From positions 310,001 through 374,000 of the forward strand of contig NZ_CP076642.1 in the NCBI RefSeq assembly GCF_019226825.1: DNA of 64,000 nt, given 5' to 3'. Origin of the DNA: Vibrio ostreae (GTDB taxonomy: Bacteria > Pseudomonadota > Gammaproteobacteria > Enterobacterales > Vibrionaceae). Below, one piece after another: positions 42,269 to 52,131 of the stretch. The notes under the pieces are model-generated. The model was given only the letters and a program-made list of their open reading frames with translations. It ran no database searches and had not been told where the DNA came from. A program made the translations under genes and the position numbers. The first letter of the stretch is position 1. Each line of letters opens with the position of its first letter.

Positions 42269-43537
42269 ATGACACAAAACGACTTATTAAATATCAGCTA
42301 CGCGAACCTGGACATGGCTCGCACTGAAATGACCAAGCTACTGAGTGACCGTAAACCGGATTACTCACTCCCACGTCCGTTGTATAACGACCCGTTCTTG
42401 TTCCGTATTGATGTTGAAGAAATCTTCCACAAAGAGTGGCTGTTTGTCGGTATGACAAGCGAAATTCCAGGAAAAGGCGATTACTTCACCGTTGAAATTG
42501 CTCAAAGCCCAGTTCTGATTGTGCGTGATGCTGATGGTTCAGTAAACGCCTTCCATAACTCGTGTCGTCACCGTGGTTCTCGTATCTGTACAGAACACCG
42601 TGGCAAAGTTGCCAACTTGGTATGTCCTTATCACCAATGGACTTACAATACCAAAGGTAACCTTCTGTACGCAGGTACAGAAATGGGCGACGACTTTAAC
42701 ATCGGCGACCACAAACTGCGTTCAGTTCACTGTAAAACCGCAGGCGGCTTCATCTTCGTTTGTCTGGGCGAAAACGCTCCGGATTCAGACTTCGATGAAT
42801 TCCTGGCAACGCTTGACGAATACATGGCTCCTTACGACGTTGAAAACACCAAACTGGCTGTTGAGTCTAACATGTATGAAAAAGCGAACTGGAAACTGGT
42901 TCTCGAGAATAATCGCGAATGTTACCACTGTGCCGGTAGCCACCCTGAGCTGCTGAACACACTGCTGGAGTGGGATGACACGACTGACCCACGAGCATCT
43001 CAAGAGTTCCTTGACTACTGTGCCCGCATGGCTAAAGAGTGGGATGACGAAAACATTCCGCACGAGCATAAAAACTTTGGTAAACGCAACCGTTTGGTCC
43101 GTATGCCACTGAAAGAAGGCACTCAAGTCATGACCATCGACGGCTCTCAGGGTAGTGCTAAGACCCTGGGTCGTATCCAGAACCGTCACCTTGGTTCACT
43201 GCGTATTCTGCACCTTCCTAACTCATGGAACCACATGCAGAGCGACCACTTCATCGTATTCCGCGTACTGCCTATCTCTGCTCAGGAATCTATGGTTACC
43301 ACCAAATGGTTCGTGCATAAAGATGCAGTAGAAGGCGTGGATTACGATCCAGAGCGTCTGCGCCAGGTTTGGGATGCAACCAATGACCAGGACCGTATTC
43401 TGGGCGAAGAAAACCAACGTGGTATCAACTCTCTGAGTTACCAGCCAGGTCCTTACTCGAAAACTTACGAGTTTGGCGTTATCGACTTCCTGAACTGGTA
43501 TTCAGACCGCATCCTGACCAACCTGGATGGCAAATAA
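42269..43537 (+). CDS. gbcA: Glycine betaine monooxygenase Rieske subunit GbcA
   Basis: A 422-residue Rieske non-heme iron oxygenase that demethylates glycine betaine to dimethylglycine with release of formaldehyde. The Rieske motif CRHRGSRIC...CPYHQWTY gives C-x-H and C-x2-H; the catalytic iron site is NRECYHCAGSHPELL with two His, and an Asp later. Opening residues MTQNDLLNISYANLDM follow an AGAAGA-type binding site; a longer upstream frame lacks support. It lies divergent from gbcB, and the surrounding dgc/etf/BCCT genes fix the substrate as glycine betaine rather than another quaternary amine. Confidence 0.9.
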   Translation: MTQNDLLNISYANLDMARTEMTKLLSDRKPDYSLPRPLYNDPFLFRIDVEEIFHKEWLFVGMTSEIPGKGDYFTVEIAQSPVLIVRDADGSVNAFHNSCRHRGSRICTEHRGKVANLVCPYHQWTYNTKGNLLYAGTEMGDDFNIGDHKLRSVHCKTAGGFIFVCLGENAPDSDFDEFLATLDEYMAPYDVENTKLAVESNMYEKANWKLVLENNRECYHCAGSHPELLNTLLEWDDTTDPRASQEFLDYCARMAKEWDDENIPHEHKNFGKRNRLVRMPLKEGTQVMTIDGSQGSAKTLGRIQNRHLGSLRILHLPNSWNHMQSDHFIVFRVLPISAQESMVTTKWFVHKDAVEGVDYDPERLRQVWDATNDQDRILGEENQRGINSLSYQPGPYSKTYEFGVIDFLNWYSDRILTNLDGK

Positions 43538-43562
43538 ACCTAGCTTGTCAGGATAATATTGA

Positions 43563-43588
43563 GGCCTCGCTATGCGAGGCCTTGTTTT
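43563..43588 (+). terminator. Terminator of gbcA
   Basis: Stem GGCCTCGC/GCGAGGCC with loop TAT (43563-43581), followed by TTGTTTT, 25 bases after the gbcA stop codon. Confidence 0.85.
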
Positions 43589-43943
43589 ATCTGCAGCTTT
43601 TTAAAGCCCGCCAAAACCAGCAGCACAGACACCCAACTATATGCCCCAGCTCTGTTCCCTCAGCGCTATTTACTCAAGGTTATCACTGGATAAAAAACAG
43701 TTGTGGCGTGTTTTACAAGGTCACGGTTGATAAGGAAATGGGATGAGGGGAAAGCACGACATAAAGCGACGTGGCAGAAAACAGGTATGAGCGCAAAGTC
43801 TCGAAAACCGTCACGTAACCAACAGGCAGAAGTGAACGGCGAACGTTAGTCACTAAAAAGCCACGCTCTCAGACAAGAACGTGGCTTAACTTTCCGTACA
43901 GCGTCTATTCGCTGGCAATAGTGTATTAGCAAGCAAAAAGGTA
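43589..43943. other. Intergenic stretch between gbcA and the 82-residue gene
   Basis: About 355 bases with no supported protein gene. A 20-residue basic frame (MSAKSRKPSRNQQAEVNGER, starting 43786) lacks a proper ribosome binding site. The right end holds the terminator of the convergent minus-strand gene. Confidence 0.4.
43857..43887 (-). terminator. Terminator of the 82-residue gene in the betaine cluster
   Basis: Stem AAGCCACG/CGTGGCTT around a 14-base loop (43858-43887), followed on the minus strand by TTTTTAGTG. It lies about 57 bases beyond the stop codon at 43944. Confidence 0.65.
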
Positions 43944-44192
43944 TTAGCTGGCCATCGGCAATTTACGACTCCAAAGGATAATGTTCTCGACGTCAGGCAA
44001 CAGGATGCCATCTTCTTCAATATCGTCGATCGTTTGCCAAAATTCGCGTGAGTCTTTTTCACTGGCTTCATTCAGCCATTGCTCAATACGGGAAGTAACG
44101 TACTCAAAGTCACGTCGTTCATCTGTGGTAATTCCTAGTCTGGTCATCACCAACATAAAATCATCCATATCGATCAGTTCTGCATACATCAT
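43944..44192 (-). CDS. Hypothetical 82-residue protein of the betaine cluster
   Basis: An 82-residue acidic, predicted all-helical protein: MMYAELIDMDDFMLVMTRLG, VTSRIEQWLNEASEKDSREF, WQTIDDIEEDGILLPDVENI. The ATG at 44192 has AGGGAG about nine bases upstream; a longer in-frame start at 44306 overlaps the transporter and includes the intervening terminator. It follows the BCCT carrier gene after 66 bases, with an attenuator-like hairpin between. I recognise no family. Its place between the carrier and gbcA suggests a role in betaine metabolism or its control, by position only. Confidence 0.7.
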   Translation of the reverse strand: MMYAELIDMDDFMLVMTRLGITTDERRDFEYVTSRIEQWLNEASEKDSREFWQTIDDIEEDGILLPDVENIILWSRKLPMAS

Positions 44193-44216
44193 TGATTTTT
44201 CTCTCCCTGGTGAATC

Positions 44217-44240
44217 AAAAGCTGGCCTTGCGGCCAGCTT
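44217..44240 (-). terminator. Hairpin terminator between BCCT carrier and 82-residue gene
   Basis: Stem GCTGGCC/GGCCAGC with loop TTGC (44221-44238) with TTTTGATT following on the minus strand. It lies between the carrier stop codon (44258) and the ribosome binding site of the small gene, so it can separate their expression. Confidence 0.75.
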
Positions 44241-44257
44241 AATTAAGTTATAGCAGT

Positions 44258-45858
44258 TTAGTACAGGTGTTTTTCTGTACACAGGCCACGGTACAAGCTC
44301 CAGCACATAATGATCAGTACGACAGTAAACGGTAACCCTGTTGTGATAGCGCCGGCCTGCAATGCCGTTAACGCCTCAGAACCGCCACCCAGCAACAGTG
44401 CTATTGCAATCACCCCTTCCAGAGATGCCCACAACACTCGCTGCGCAACCGGTACATCGGTTTTACCGCCAGCGGTAATACTGTCGATGACTAATGAGCC
44501 TGAGTCAGATGAGGTCACGAAGAACAACAGAACCAATACAATCGCCATTACTGATAATAACGTTGTTAACGGTAAGTTATCAAACATCTGGAACATAGCT
44601 TGTGACACATCTGAAATACCATTCGACAGTTCACCGACTCCATGAGTCACCTGGTCGAGTGCAGCCCCCCCATCACGCCCATCCAGATAACGGTCAACAG
44701 GGTTGGGACCAGCAGTACCGCAGTAATGAACTCACGCACAGTACGACCTTTAGACACGCGGGCAATGAACATACCGACAAATGGTGACCATGAAACCCAC
44801 CAAGCCCAGTAGAACACCGTCCAGCCATGGAACCAGGTATCATCTTCACGACCAATCCAGTTCGATAGCGGCAGGAAGTTATCTGCGTAACCGGTGACGA
44901 TAGTGCCGATAGTGTCGCCGATAGCCAGTGTCGGGCCGATCGCGATCAGCAGAGCAATCAAAGCAACCGCAAGTAACATATTCATGTTACTCAGGATTTT
45001 GATGCCACCGTCCAATCCGCGTGATACCGAAATAATGGCTATCAGGGTAACCACAACGATGAAGCCTATCTGGAGTTCAATACTGTTTTCGGTCCCCATC
45101 AGGTAGCTCAGACCGCCAGCGGCTTGCTGCGCACCCAGGCCCAATGATGTCGCCAGACCGAAAATCGTCGCCAGAACCGCCAGGATATCGATAAAGTTAC
45201 CGATAGGTCCCCAGCAACGCTCACCCAGAATTGGGTAAAATACCGAGCGGATGGTTAAAGGCAGCCCTTTGTTATAAGCAAAAAACGCCAAAGCCAGACC
45301 GACTACAGCGTAAATCGCCCAAGGATGCAGACCCCAGTGGTACATAGTTGCACTCAGAGCCAGCTCTTTACCCTGCTCTGTCAGTGGTGCGGCGTTCAGC
45401 GGCGTACCATACCAATCGGTGTAGTAAGCAACCGGTTCCGCCACACTCCAGAACATCAGGCCAATACCCATACCGGCAGCAAACAGCATGCTGAACCAGG
45501 AAAGTGTAGAAAACTCCGGACGAGCATCCACACCACCGATACGGATTTTGCCGACAGGTAAAACCAGTAGTGCCAGACAAAACACGACAAACAGGTTACA
45601 ACCAACCATGAACAACCAGTCAAAGTTCTCGATTGACCAGTTGCGTGCCACAGTCAGCACGTCTTTTGCGCCTTCCGGGAAAGCAAGTGTCAGAATAATG
45701 AACAGCAAAATTAATCCGACACTGATACCAAACACCGGGTTGTGAATATCCATTCCCCAGATCTTCACATTGTCCTGGCCCGCGCAGTAGTCAGTGTCAT
45801 ATTTGACACGCGACACACTAGCGCGGCCCTTAGGTGCAGAGCCTGCTATTGTTTTCAT
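44258..45858 (-). pseudogene. BCCT-family betaine transporter, broken by a one-base deletion
   Basis: A secondary transporter of the betaine/choline/carnitine family that would supply glycine betaine to the cluster. The 403-residue N-terminal piece has the family motif GMGIGLMFWSVAEPVAYYTDWY, MYHWGLHPWAIYAVVGLALAFF and the HGWTVFYWAWWVSWSPFVGMFIAR signature; the C-terminal piece continues THGVGELSNGISDVSQ and STSDSGSLVIDSITAGG-type segments in another frame. The break is in the G-run at 44665-44671 (seven C on the plus strand; eight expected), where adding one base gives MGVMGGAALDQVTHGVGEL. Corrected length is 533 residues. Either a sequencing error or a real loss of the carrier. Confidence 0.88.
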
Positions 45859-45943
45859 TCGATCCCTCTTTGAATTTAATCAATCTTCTAAACACGCCCA
45901 AAGGCCAATTCATTCGGTACTTCCTGTGACCGCGAATGAACCG

Positions 45944-46741
45944 TTATTTTTGGCGTATAACACCTTCTTCTAACAGTAGGTCGAAGACCGCCTTCGCCAT
46001 TTCACTGACAGGCTGATCTTTCATAACCTGACCGCCTGAAGAGGCCGCTTTTGCAGTCGCCGCTTTAAAGCGGTCCGCTGCTGTTTTTGCTTTTACGACT
46101 TTCATTCGTTTAGCTTTAGGTTTAGCGGGAGTTTCCTCCCAACTGATTCGCTCTTCATCAATCGTGTTTGCAGTGCTGTTGCTGACATCGATTTCTGCAC
46201 GACGGGCAATACCAAATGCACTTTGTCGTGGCGCTTTAGCGGCAACATCCACTGTTGCAACAAAAGGTAACGTCACTTTAAGCGCACGGCGCTGACCTCG
46301 CGGCAGTGCCTGCAGCACTTCCGCGATTCCGTCTTCAACTTTGATGATTTCCGCAATGCCGGTTACAACCGGACACTGCAGACGCTGAGCCAGAATGAAA
46401 GGCAACAAACCGGATGATTCACCACTTTCAGCGCGCGTTCCTGTCAACAGGATGTCGGGCATGTTGTCGGTAAAATATTCGGTCAGAGTATCAATGGCAT
46501 CAGCGTTAGATTCCTGAGCCAGTACGCGGATTTGGCTTAGGCCCATGCCGCTGTAGTAACCCAGCGCGGGATCGCGCGGGTCACCAGCATGGATGACTTC
46601 CAGTTTGCTGTTCGCCAGATTCATCGCCAGCTCAACAGCTCTCGAGTCAGTCATAGCCCGACGTGCGCGACCGGAATCAGGATGCGCACCAATCGAAACC
46701 AGAGTGCTGATATTTAATGATTCAGAAGTTCTAAGCTGCAT
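45944..46741 (-). CDS. etfB: Electron-transfer flavoprotein beta subunit of the dimethylglycine system
   Basis: A 265-residue ETF beta-type protein. SIGAHPDSGRARRAMTDSRAVELAMNLA matches the N-terminal nucleotide-binding region of ETF beta, and LTGTRAESGESSGLLPFILAQRLQCPVVTGI the later core. It has an unusual basic tail (PAKPKAKRMKVVKAKTAADR) before the final helix. It overlaps etfA by 11 bases. With EtfA it should accept electrons from DgcA/DgcB and feed the quinone pool; the dgc genes are immediately upstream. Confidence 0.87.
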   Translation of the reverse strand: MQLRTSESLNISTLVSIGAHPDSGRARRAMTDSRAVELAMNLANSKLEVIHAGDPRDPALGYYSGMGLSQIRVLAQESNADAIDTLTEYFTDNMPDILLTGTRAESGESSGLLPFILAQRLQCPVVTGIAEIIKVEDGIAEVLQALPRGQRRALKVTLPFVATVDVAAKAPRQSAFGIARRAEIDVSNSTANTIDEERISWEETPAKPKAKRMKVVKAKTAADRFKAATAKAASSGGQVMKDQPVSEMAKAVFDLLLEEGVIRQK

Positions 46742-47969
46742 CCTTCAACTCCTCCTTTTGGTAGTTCTCCATCAGCGTGATCAGTTCTGCCAGCAGTTCG
46801 TTACTGTCGACAATCACGCTCAAGTCAGCGCGTTTGACCATGTCACAGCCAGAGTCTGTGTTGACCGCAATCACTTTTTCACAGCCACCGATACCCTGCA
46901 GGTGCTGTACTGCACCGCTGATACCTACCGCGACATACACACGGGCAGTCACCCAGCTACCGGTTGCACCAACCTGACGGCTACGTGGCATAAAGCCATC
47001 ATCGACCGCCACACGGCTGGCGCCTTCTGTTGCACCGAGCACTTCGGCTGCTTTATGGAACTGCTCCCAATCGTGGATACCGTTACCCGCCGACAGAATG
47101 AATTCCGCTTCGCCCAGAGGAACCGCCTGCGGATCGACCGCGATCGGACCAAGGTCTTCGATTTGCGCCTTGAGCTTAAGATCAGCGCTGAATTCCACAG
47201 CCTGAGCTTCGTGACGCGTTTCGTCGATTTGAGCCGCACACTCTTCAGCCAGGAGCAGAAGGCGTGGTGTTTTACGTTTAATATCGCGACGGCCACCGGC
47301 TGCACGGCAAACACTTTCTTCACTGTTGACCTGCCACGCCTGAGTAGCCGGACGTTCGTGAATCAGTGCGGCAAGGCGCGCGCCCAGTTCAAAACCGCCG
47401 GCAATGCTGTCGGGGAACAACCAATGTTTTGGCGCAAACTGACCATCAATCTGAGCCAGTACATCAGCCTTCAGCTCCGGACAGTAAGCGTCGAAACGTT
47501 CATCATCCAGATGCAGAAGACGGTCGGCACCCGCCGTGTCGAACTGAGTCTCACGATGTGAGCCCAGGACAACCGCCATCACTGCGCCATTACCACCATG
47601 TTGTTTCACTAACTGGTGCGCCTGTCCCAGAACATCACGATCATGACTCGAGAGACGACCACCAGCCATATCCGGCACCACCAGAACGTAAAAGTCCGGG
47701 TTAGCCACCTGATGCAGTGGCAGCTCAACTTCTTGAGCAGCGCCTTTACTGCGAGCGCCCATAGCTGACACATTGGTACCGTTCAGGCGGTCAATACGTT
47801 TGATGCCATTCGGGCCGATAAATCCTACCCGGTGCGGGTAGCGGCGAATCAGGCCGCTCGGTCCGCGTTCTTCGGTCGGTAAAGTAATGTAACTGTCGTG
47901 CTGGGGATGCAGTCGGTTGCGCATAATCCATTCTGCACGACGGTCACGTCGGACAATAAATTCACTCAT
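46731..47969 (-). CDS. etfA: Electron-transfer flavoprotein alpha subunit of the dimethylglycine system
   Basis: A 412-residue ETF alpha-type protein, about 100 residues longer than usual because of an N-terminal extension (residues 1-90, RRDRRAEWIMRNRLHPQHDS). The FAD-binding C-terminus has LILSAGNGIHDWEQFHKAAEVLGATEGASRVAVDDGFMPRSRQVGATG and GISGAVQHLQGIGGCEKVIAVNTD, the diagnostic ETF alpha block. It is nine bases downstream of dgcB and overlaps etfB, so the four are one operon. Confidence 0.88.
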   Translation of the reverse strand: MSEFIVRRDRRAEWIMRNRLHPQHDSYITLPTEERGPSGLIRRYPHRVGFIGPNGIKRIDRLNGTNVSAMGARSKGAAQEVELPLHQVANPDFYVLVVPDMAGGRLSSHDRDVLGQAHQLVKQHGGNGAVMAVVLGSHRETQFDTAGADRLLHLDDERFDAYCPELKADVLAQIDGQFAPKHWLFPDSIAGGFELGARLAALIHERPATQAWQVNSEESVCRAAGGRRDIKRKTPRLLLLAEECAAQIDETRHEAQAVEFSADLKLKAQIEDLGPIAVDPQAVPLGEAEFILSAGNGIHDWEQFHKAAEVLGATEGASRVAVDDGFMPRSRQVGATGSWVTARVYVAVGISGAVQHLQGIGGCEKVIAVNTDSGCDMVKRADLSVIVDSNELLAELITLMENYQKEELKDAA

Positions 47970-47978
47970 GCTGATCTC

Positions 47979-49964
47979 CTACACGGTTTCTGCAACAGCG
48001 TCAGGTGTCCAGACCTGGGCAGCGTTATCGCTGGATCCGGCCTCACCTTCAAGCAATGCTTCGGCAACAATCTCGGCGATATCTTTCACTTCAGGGCGTG
48101 GTTCAACCACACCTTCCAGCATCGCTGTGCATTGCTGACAACCCACAGCCACCAACTCAGCACCGGTTTCACGGATGTCATCCATACGCATATCTGCGAT
48201 ACGGCGTTCGCCCGGAATATCGGTGATTGGAGCCGCACCACCACCGCCACAACAACGTGAGCGGAATCCGGAACGTTCCATTTCAGCCAGTTCGATTCCC
48301 AACTGCTTGAGCAGTGATCGAGGAGAATCGTATTCACCGTTGTAACGGCCCAGATAACAAGGATCGTGGTACGTCACTTTGCCACCCTGATGGGCACGCA
48401 ATTGGATCAGTCCTTTTTCTGCTAACTGGTTAATGAACGTTGTATGGTGCCAAACCTGGTACTGAGGCTTCTCGCCTTCAGGGTACAGATCCGGATACTC
48501 ATTCTTCAGTACATGAAACGCGTGCGGGTCTGTGGTCACAATGCAGTTGAACTCATATTTGCTCAACGTTTCAATGTTACGGCGAGCAAGACGCTGGAAG
48601 GTCGCATCATCACCAAGACGGCGCGCCACATCACCACAGTCGAGCTCTTCGTCACCGAGAATCGCGACATCGATGTTGGCAGCTTTCAGAACTTTGACGA
48701 ACGCTTTCAGAATGCGTTGGCTACGCATGTCAAACGCACCATCGGAGACCCAGAACAGCACATCCGCGCGTTTCACGTCTGCCATCTGGTTAAGCTCTTG
48801 GTCAGCAGCCCAGTGTGAACGGCGCTGCGGCGCATAGCCATTCGGGTTATCGGTATAGATAAGGTTTTCCAGTACCTCGACACCCTTCTCTGGCGTTTGG
48901 CCTTTTTCCAGCGTCAGGAAGCGACGCATATCAACGATGGCATCAACGTGTTCGATCATCATCGGACACTCTTCCACACAGGCACGACAAGTGGTACATG
49001 ACCACAGTGTTTCGGCATTCACCAGACCATTAACGATCGGGTTGTGCGCGCCACCCTGAGCACAGCCAACTTCTTTACCCGGGTACGGGCTACCGGCGTA
49101 CTTTTTATCGCTACCGCCAGCCAGGCCCACCACCATATCCTGGATCAGTTTTTTCGGGTTCAGGGGTTGTCCCGCTGCAAACGCGGGGCACATTGCTTCA
49201 CATTTACCGCACTGCACACAGGCATCAAAGCCAAGCAGCTGATTCCATTTAAAGTCAGATGGCTTCTCTACACCGAGTTTTTCAGCATCGAGATCAACCA
49301 GCTTCAGACCCGTTGAACGGCCGCCGCCAAAACGCTCCGGACGACGGTGGAATGCCAGGTGAAGCGCACCAGCGAAAGCGTGCTTCATCGGACCACCCCA
49401 ACCCATACCAAAGAACATTTCACCCAGACCCCAGATGATGCCGGCGATCAGAATCACCGCCAGTGCCACACCACCAAACGCTTCAGGCAGAATGCCAGAA
49501 ACCGGCAGAGTCACCAGGAAAAAGCTGATCGCAAAAGCAAACAGGCTTTTTGGCAGACGCATCCAAGGACCTTTCGACAGACGCGAAGGCGGATTCAGGC
49601 GGCGACGCCATACAAACGCCGCTCCAGTCAGCATCAGCGCCAGCGAACCCAGCAACACCCAAGACAGAATCTGAGGTGCCAGGCCGAAGACGTGAACAGC
49701 AAAGATTAAAACAACGGAGAGCACGAAGCCGCCGGCGGTGGCAACGTGCGTGTTTGACATAGTTTTGTCACGGGCAACAACGTGGTGCAGATCCACCAGG
49801 TAGCGTTTTGGCATCGCTTTTAAGCCAGCGATGATCGCCACTGGCTCTTTCTGTCCCTGACGCCATAGCTGCACCCGACGTAGCATCCCGATAACCGCCA
49901 GGACACTGGCGGCTGAGACTAAAACCGGAAGTAACAACTCCAGATTAAGGAACTCCAGGTTCAT
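47979..49964 (-). CDS. dgcB: Dimethylglycine demethylation protein DgcB (Fe-S membrane protein)
   Basis: A 661-residue protein with five or six N-terminal membrane helices (about residues 5-190), two [4Fe-4S] motifs (CVQCGKCEAMCPAFAAG and CTTCRACVEECPMM) and C-terminal CCG domains with CYLGRYNGEY and RCCGGGGAAPI. This is the membrane iron-sulfur partner of DgcA in P. aeruginosa. The start ATG at 49964 has GAGGAGG five bases upstream; the GTG six bases earlier would use the same site less well. It lies 15 bases downstream of dgcA. Confidence 0.9.
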   Translation of the reverse strand: MNLEFLNLELLLPVLVSAASVLAVIGMLRRVQLWRQGQKEPVAIIAGLKAMPKRYLVDLHHVVARDKTMSNTHVATAGGFVLSVVLIFAVHVFGLAPQILSWVLLGSLALMLTGAAFVWRRRLNPPSRLSKGPWMRLPKSLFAFAISFFLVTLPVSGILPEAFGGVALAVILIAGIIWGLGEMFFGMGWGGPMKHAFAGALHLAFHRRPERFGGGRSTGLKLVDLDAEKLGVEKPSDFKWNQLLGFDACVQCGKCEAMCPAFAAGQPLNPKKLIQDMVVGLAGGSDKKYAGSPYPGKEVGCAQGGAHNPIVNGLVNAETLWSCTTCRACVEECPMMIEHVDAIVDMRRFLTLEKGQTPEKGVEVLENLIYTDNPNGYAPQRRSHWAADQELNQMADVKRADVLFWVSDGAFDMRSQRILKAFVKVLKAANIDVAILGDEELDCGDVARRLGDDATFQRLARRNIETLSKYEFNCIVTTDPHAFHVLKNEYPDLYPEGEKPQYQVWHHTTFINQLAEKGLIQLRAHQGGKVTYHDPCYLGRYNGEYDSPRSLLKQLGIELAEMERSGFRSRCCGGGGAAPITDIPGERRIADMRMDDIRETGAELVAVGCQQCTAMLEGVVEPRPEVKDIAEIVAEALLEGEAGSSDNAAQVWTPDAVAETV

Positions 49965-49979
49965 GGGCACCTCCTCAGA

Positions 49980-52043
49980 TCAGAGATCTTTGCACAAACG
50001 CAATGCGTCGTAGATGGCTGCGTGTACGTTGCGCTGAGAAACGCAATCGCCCAGACGCCACAGGATCATGCCATCGTTCGATTCAGACAGAACTGGCTGA
50101 GGCTTGGCAGCAAACAGCGTTTCGTTGTCGATCTGACCTTTGTTGACAGATTCTGCTTTCAGTTCGTAGTACAGTGCTTCGTTCGGACGAACACCGTTCT
50201 CGACCACGATCTGATCTACTACGCGCTCTTCTTTCTGACCGGTATATTCGTTTTCCAGGACAGCCACCAGGTTGTCGCCTTCACGGTAAACTTTTTCCAG
50301 TAGTAAGTCAGAGGTCATGATGACTTCTTTCTCATACAGGCTACGGTAGTAAGTCGGGAACGTTGTACCACCGATACCGACACCTGGTTTGATGTCGTCA
50401 GTGACGATTTCAACCATCGCGCCTTTCGACGTCAGGTAATCAGCGGCAGACATACCGGAGAATTCACAAATCGTGTCGTAAATCAGGACGTTTTTACCGG
50501 GTTCAACCGTACCGTTCAGTACGTCCCAGGAAGAAACAACCAGACCTTCATCCGCGCCCCACTCTGGATTCTGTTCGATAAACGGCGTACCGCCGGTCGC
50601 CAGAATACAAACGTCAGGCTTAAGCTCACGAATTGAATCTGCGCTTGCTGCAGTATTTAGGATCACTTCCACACCCAGACGATCCAGTTCCATCGCCAGC
50701 CAACGAGTAATACCCGCCATCTGGTCACGTTGTGGGGCTTTGGCTGCAATACTTACCTGACCACCCAGCTCACCGGCTTTTTCAATCAGAGTCACTTTAT
50801 GGCCACGTTCTGCCGCAACACGCGCCGCTTCCAGACCACCAGGGCCACCACCGACAACCACGACATTACGTACCGGACCAGTTGTCTTTTCAATGATGTG
50901 AGGCAGCCCCATGTATTCACGTGAAGTTGCCGCATTCTGGATACACAGAACATCAAGCCCCATGTACTGACGGTCGATACAGTAGTTCGCACCAACACAC
51001 TGACGGATTTGGTCAGTCTGGTTCAGCTTGATCTTAGCGATGATGTGAGGATCGGCGATGTGTGCACGAGTCATACCGACGAAATCGACATAACCATTTT
51101 CCAGGATACGTTTAGCCTGGTTTGGATCTTTAATGTTCTGAGCGTGGATAACCGGCACAGAAACCACTTCTTTGATACCTGCAGCCAGGTGCAGGAATGG
51201 TTCTGGCGGATAGCTCATGTTCGGAATAACGTTGGCCAGTGTGTTGTGAGTATCACAACCTGAACCTACTACGCCGAAGTAGTCGATAAGACCTGTTGCG
51301 TCATAATAAGCCGCGATTTGCTTCATGTCTTCGTGCGCCAGACCGTCCGGATGGAATTCGTCACCGGTAATACGCATACCAACAACAAAGTCCGGGCCAA
51401 CAGCTTCACGCACTGCTTTCAGTACTTCCATACCAAAACGCATGCGGTTTTCAAACGTGCCACCCCATTGGTCAGTACGTTTATTTACACGAGGAGACCA
51501 GAACTGGTCAATCATGTGCTGGTGCACTGCTGACAGTTCTACACCGTCCAGGCCACCTTCTTTTGCACGTACGGCTGCTTTCGCGAAATCGCCGATAACG
51601 CGCCAAATTTCTTCTTCTTCAATCGTTTTACAAGTTGCGCGGTGAACCGGCTCACGAATGCCAGACGGGGACATCAGGCTTGGCCAGTTTTCACCATCCC
51701 ATCGAGAACGACGTCCCATGTGAGTAATCTGAATCATGATCTTACCGCCGTGCTTGTGCACAGCATCAGCAAGATTCTGGAAGTGCGGGATAATACGGTC
51801 GGTAGAAAGGTTAACCGAACTCCACCAGCTTTGTGGGCTGTCGATTGAGACCACACTTGAGCCGCCACAAATACAAAGACCACAGCCACCTTTGGCTTTT
51901 TCTTCGTAATATTTAACGTAACGGTCGGTCGTCATACCACCATCAGTGGCATAAACTTCTGCGTGAGCGGTACTAACGATGCGGTTACGAATCGTCAGCT
52001 TATTGATTTTTAATGGTTGGAACAGAACATCGAACTGGGACAT
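49980..52043 (-). CDS. dgcA: Dimethylglycine demethylase DgcA (OYE-type flavin oxidoreductase)
   Basis: A 687-residue NADH:flavin oxidoreductase-type enzyme. The TIM barrel (1-370) begins FDVLFQPLKINKLTIRNRIV; the [4Fe-4S] Cys pattern CVGANYCIDRQYMGLDVLCIQN follows; then the dinucleotide-binding domain NVVVVGGGPGGLEAARVAAE and a second Rossmann fold. This architecture is shared by trimethylamine and dimethylglycine dehydrogenases; the adjacent dgcB, etf and gbc genes point to dimethylglycine to sarcosine. Confidence 0.9.
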   Translation of the reverse strand: MSQFDVLFQPLKINKLTIRNRIVSTAHAEVYATDGGMTTDRYVKYYEEKAKGGCGLCICGGSSVVSIDSPQSWWSSVNLSTDRIIPHFQNLADAVHKHGGKIMIQITHMGRRSRWDGENWPSLMSPSGIREPVHRATCKTIEEEEIWRVIGDFAKAAVRAKEGGLDGVELSAVHQHMIDQFWSPRVNKRTDQWGGTFENRMRFGMEVLKAVREAVGPDFVVGMRITGDEFHPDGLAHEDMKQIAAYYDATGLIDYFGVVGSGCDTHNTLANVIPNMSYPPEPFLHLAAGIKEVVSVPVIHAQNIKDPNQAKRILENGYVDFVGMTRAHIADPHIIAKIKLNQTDQIRQCVGANYCIDRQYMGLDVLCIQNAATSREYMGLPHIIEKTTGPVRNVVVVGGGPGGLEAARVAAERGHKVTLIEKAGELGGQVSIAAKAPQRDQMAGITRWLAMELDRLGVEVILNTAASADSIRELKPDVCILATGGTPFIEQNPEWGADEGLVVSSWDVLNGTVEPGKNVLIYDTICEFSGMSAADYLTSKGAMVEIVTDDIKPGVGIGGTTFPTYYRSLYEKEVIMTSDLLLEKVYREGDNLVAVLENEYTGQKEERVVDQIVVENGVRPNEALYYELKAESVNKGQIDNETLFAAKPQPVLSESNDGMILWRLGDCVSQRNVHAAIYDALRLCKDL

Positions 52044-52131
52044 GCTTCACCTCTGTACCAGTCATACTCCCCTAGAGAGTATGACTGTCTTCCTTGACTG
52101 TGCTTTTACTAATCGTTGTAATTGTAATGTG

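Noticed and set aside
43786..43848. 20-residue basic frame (MSAKSRKPSRNQQAEVNGER)
   Set aside because: Only a weak AGGT before the ATG and no membrane or other feature; too short to support without conservation data.
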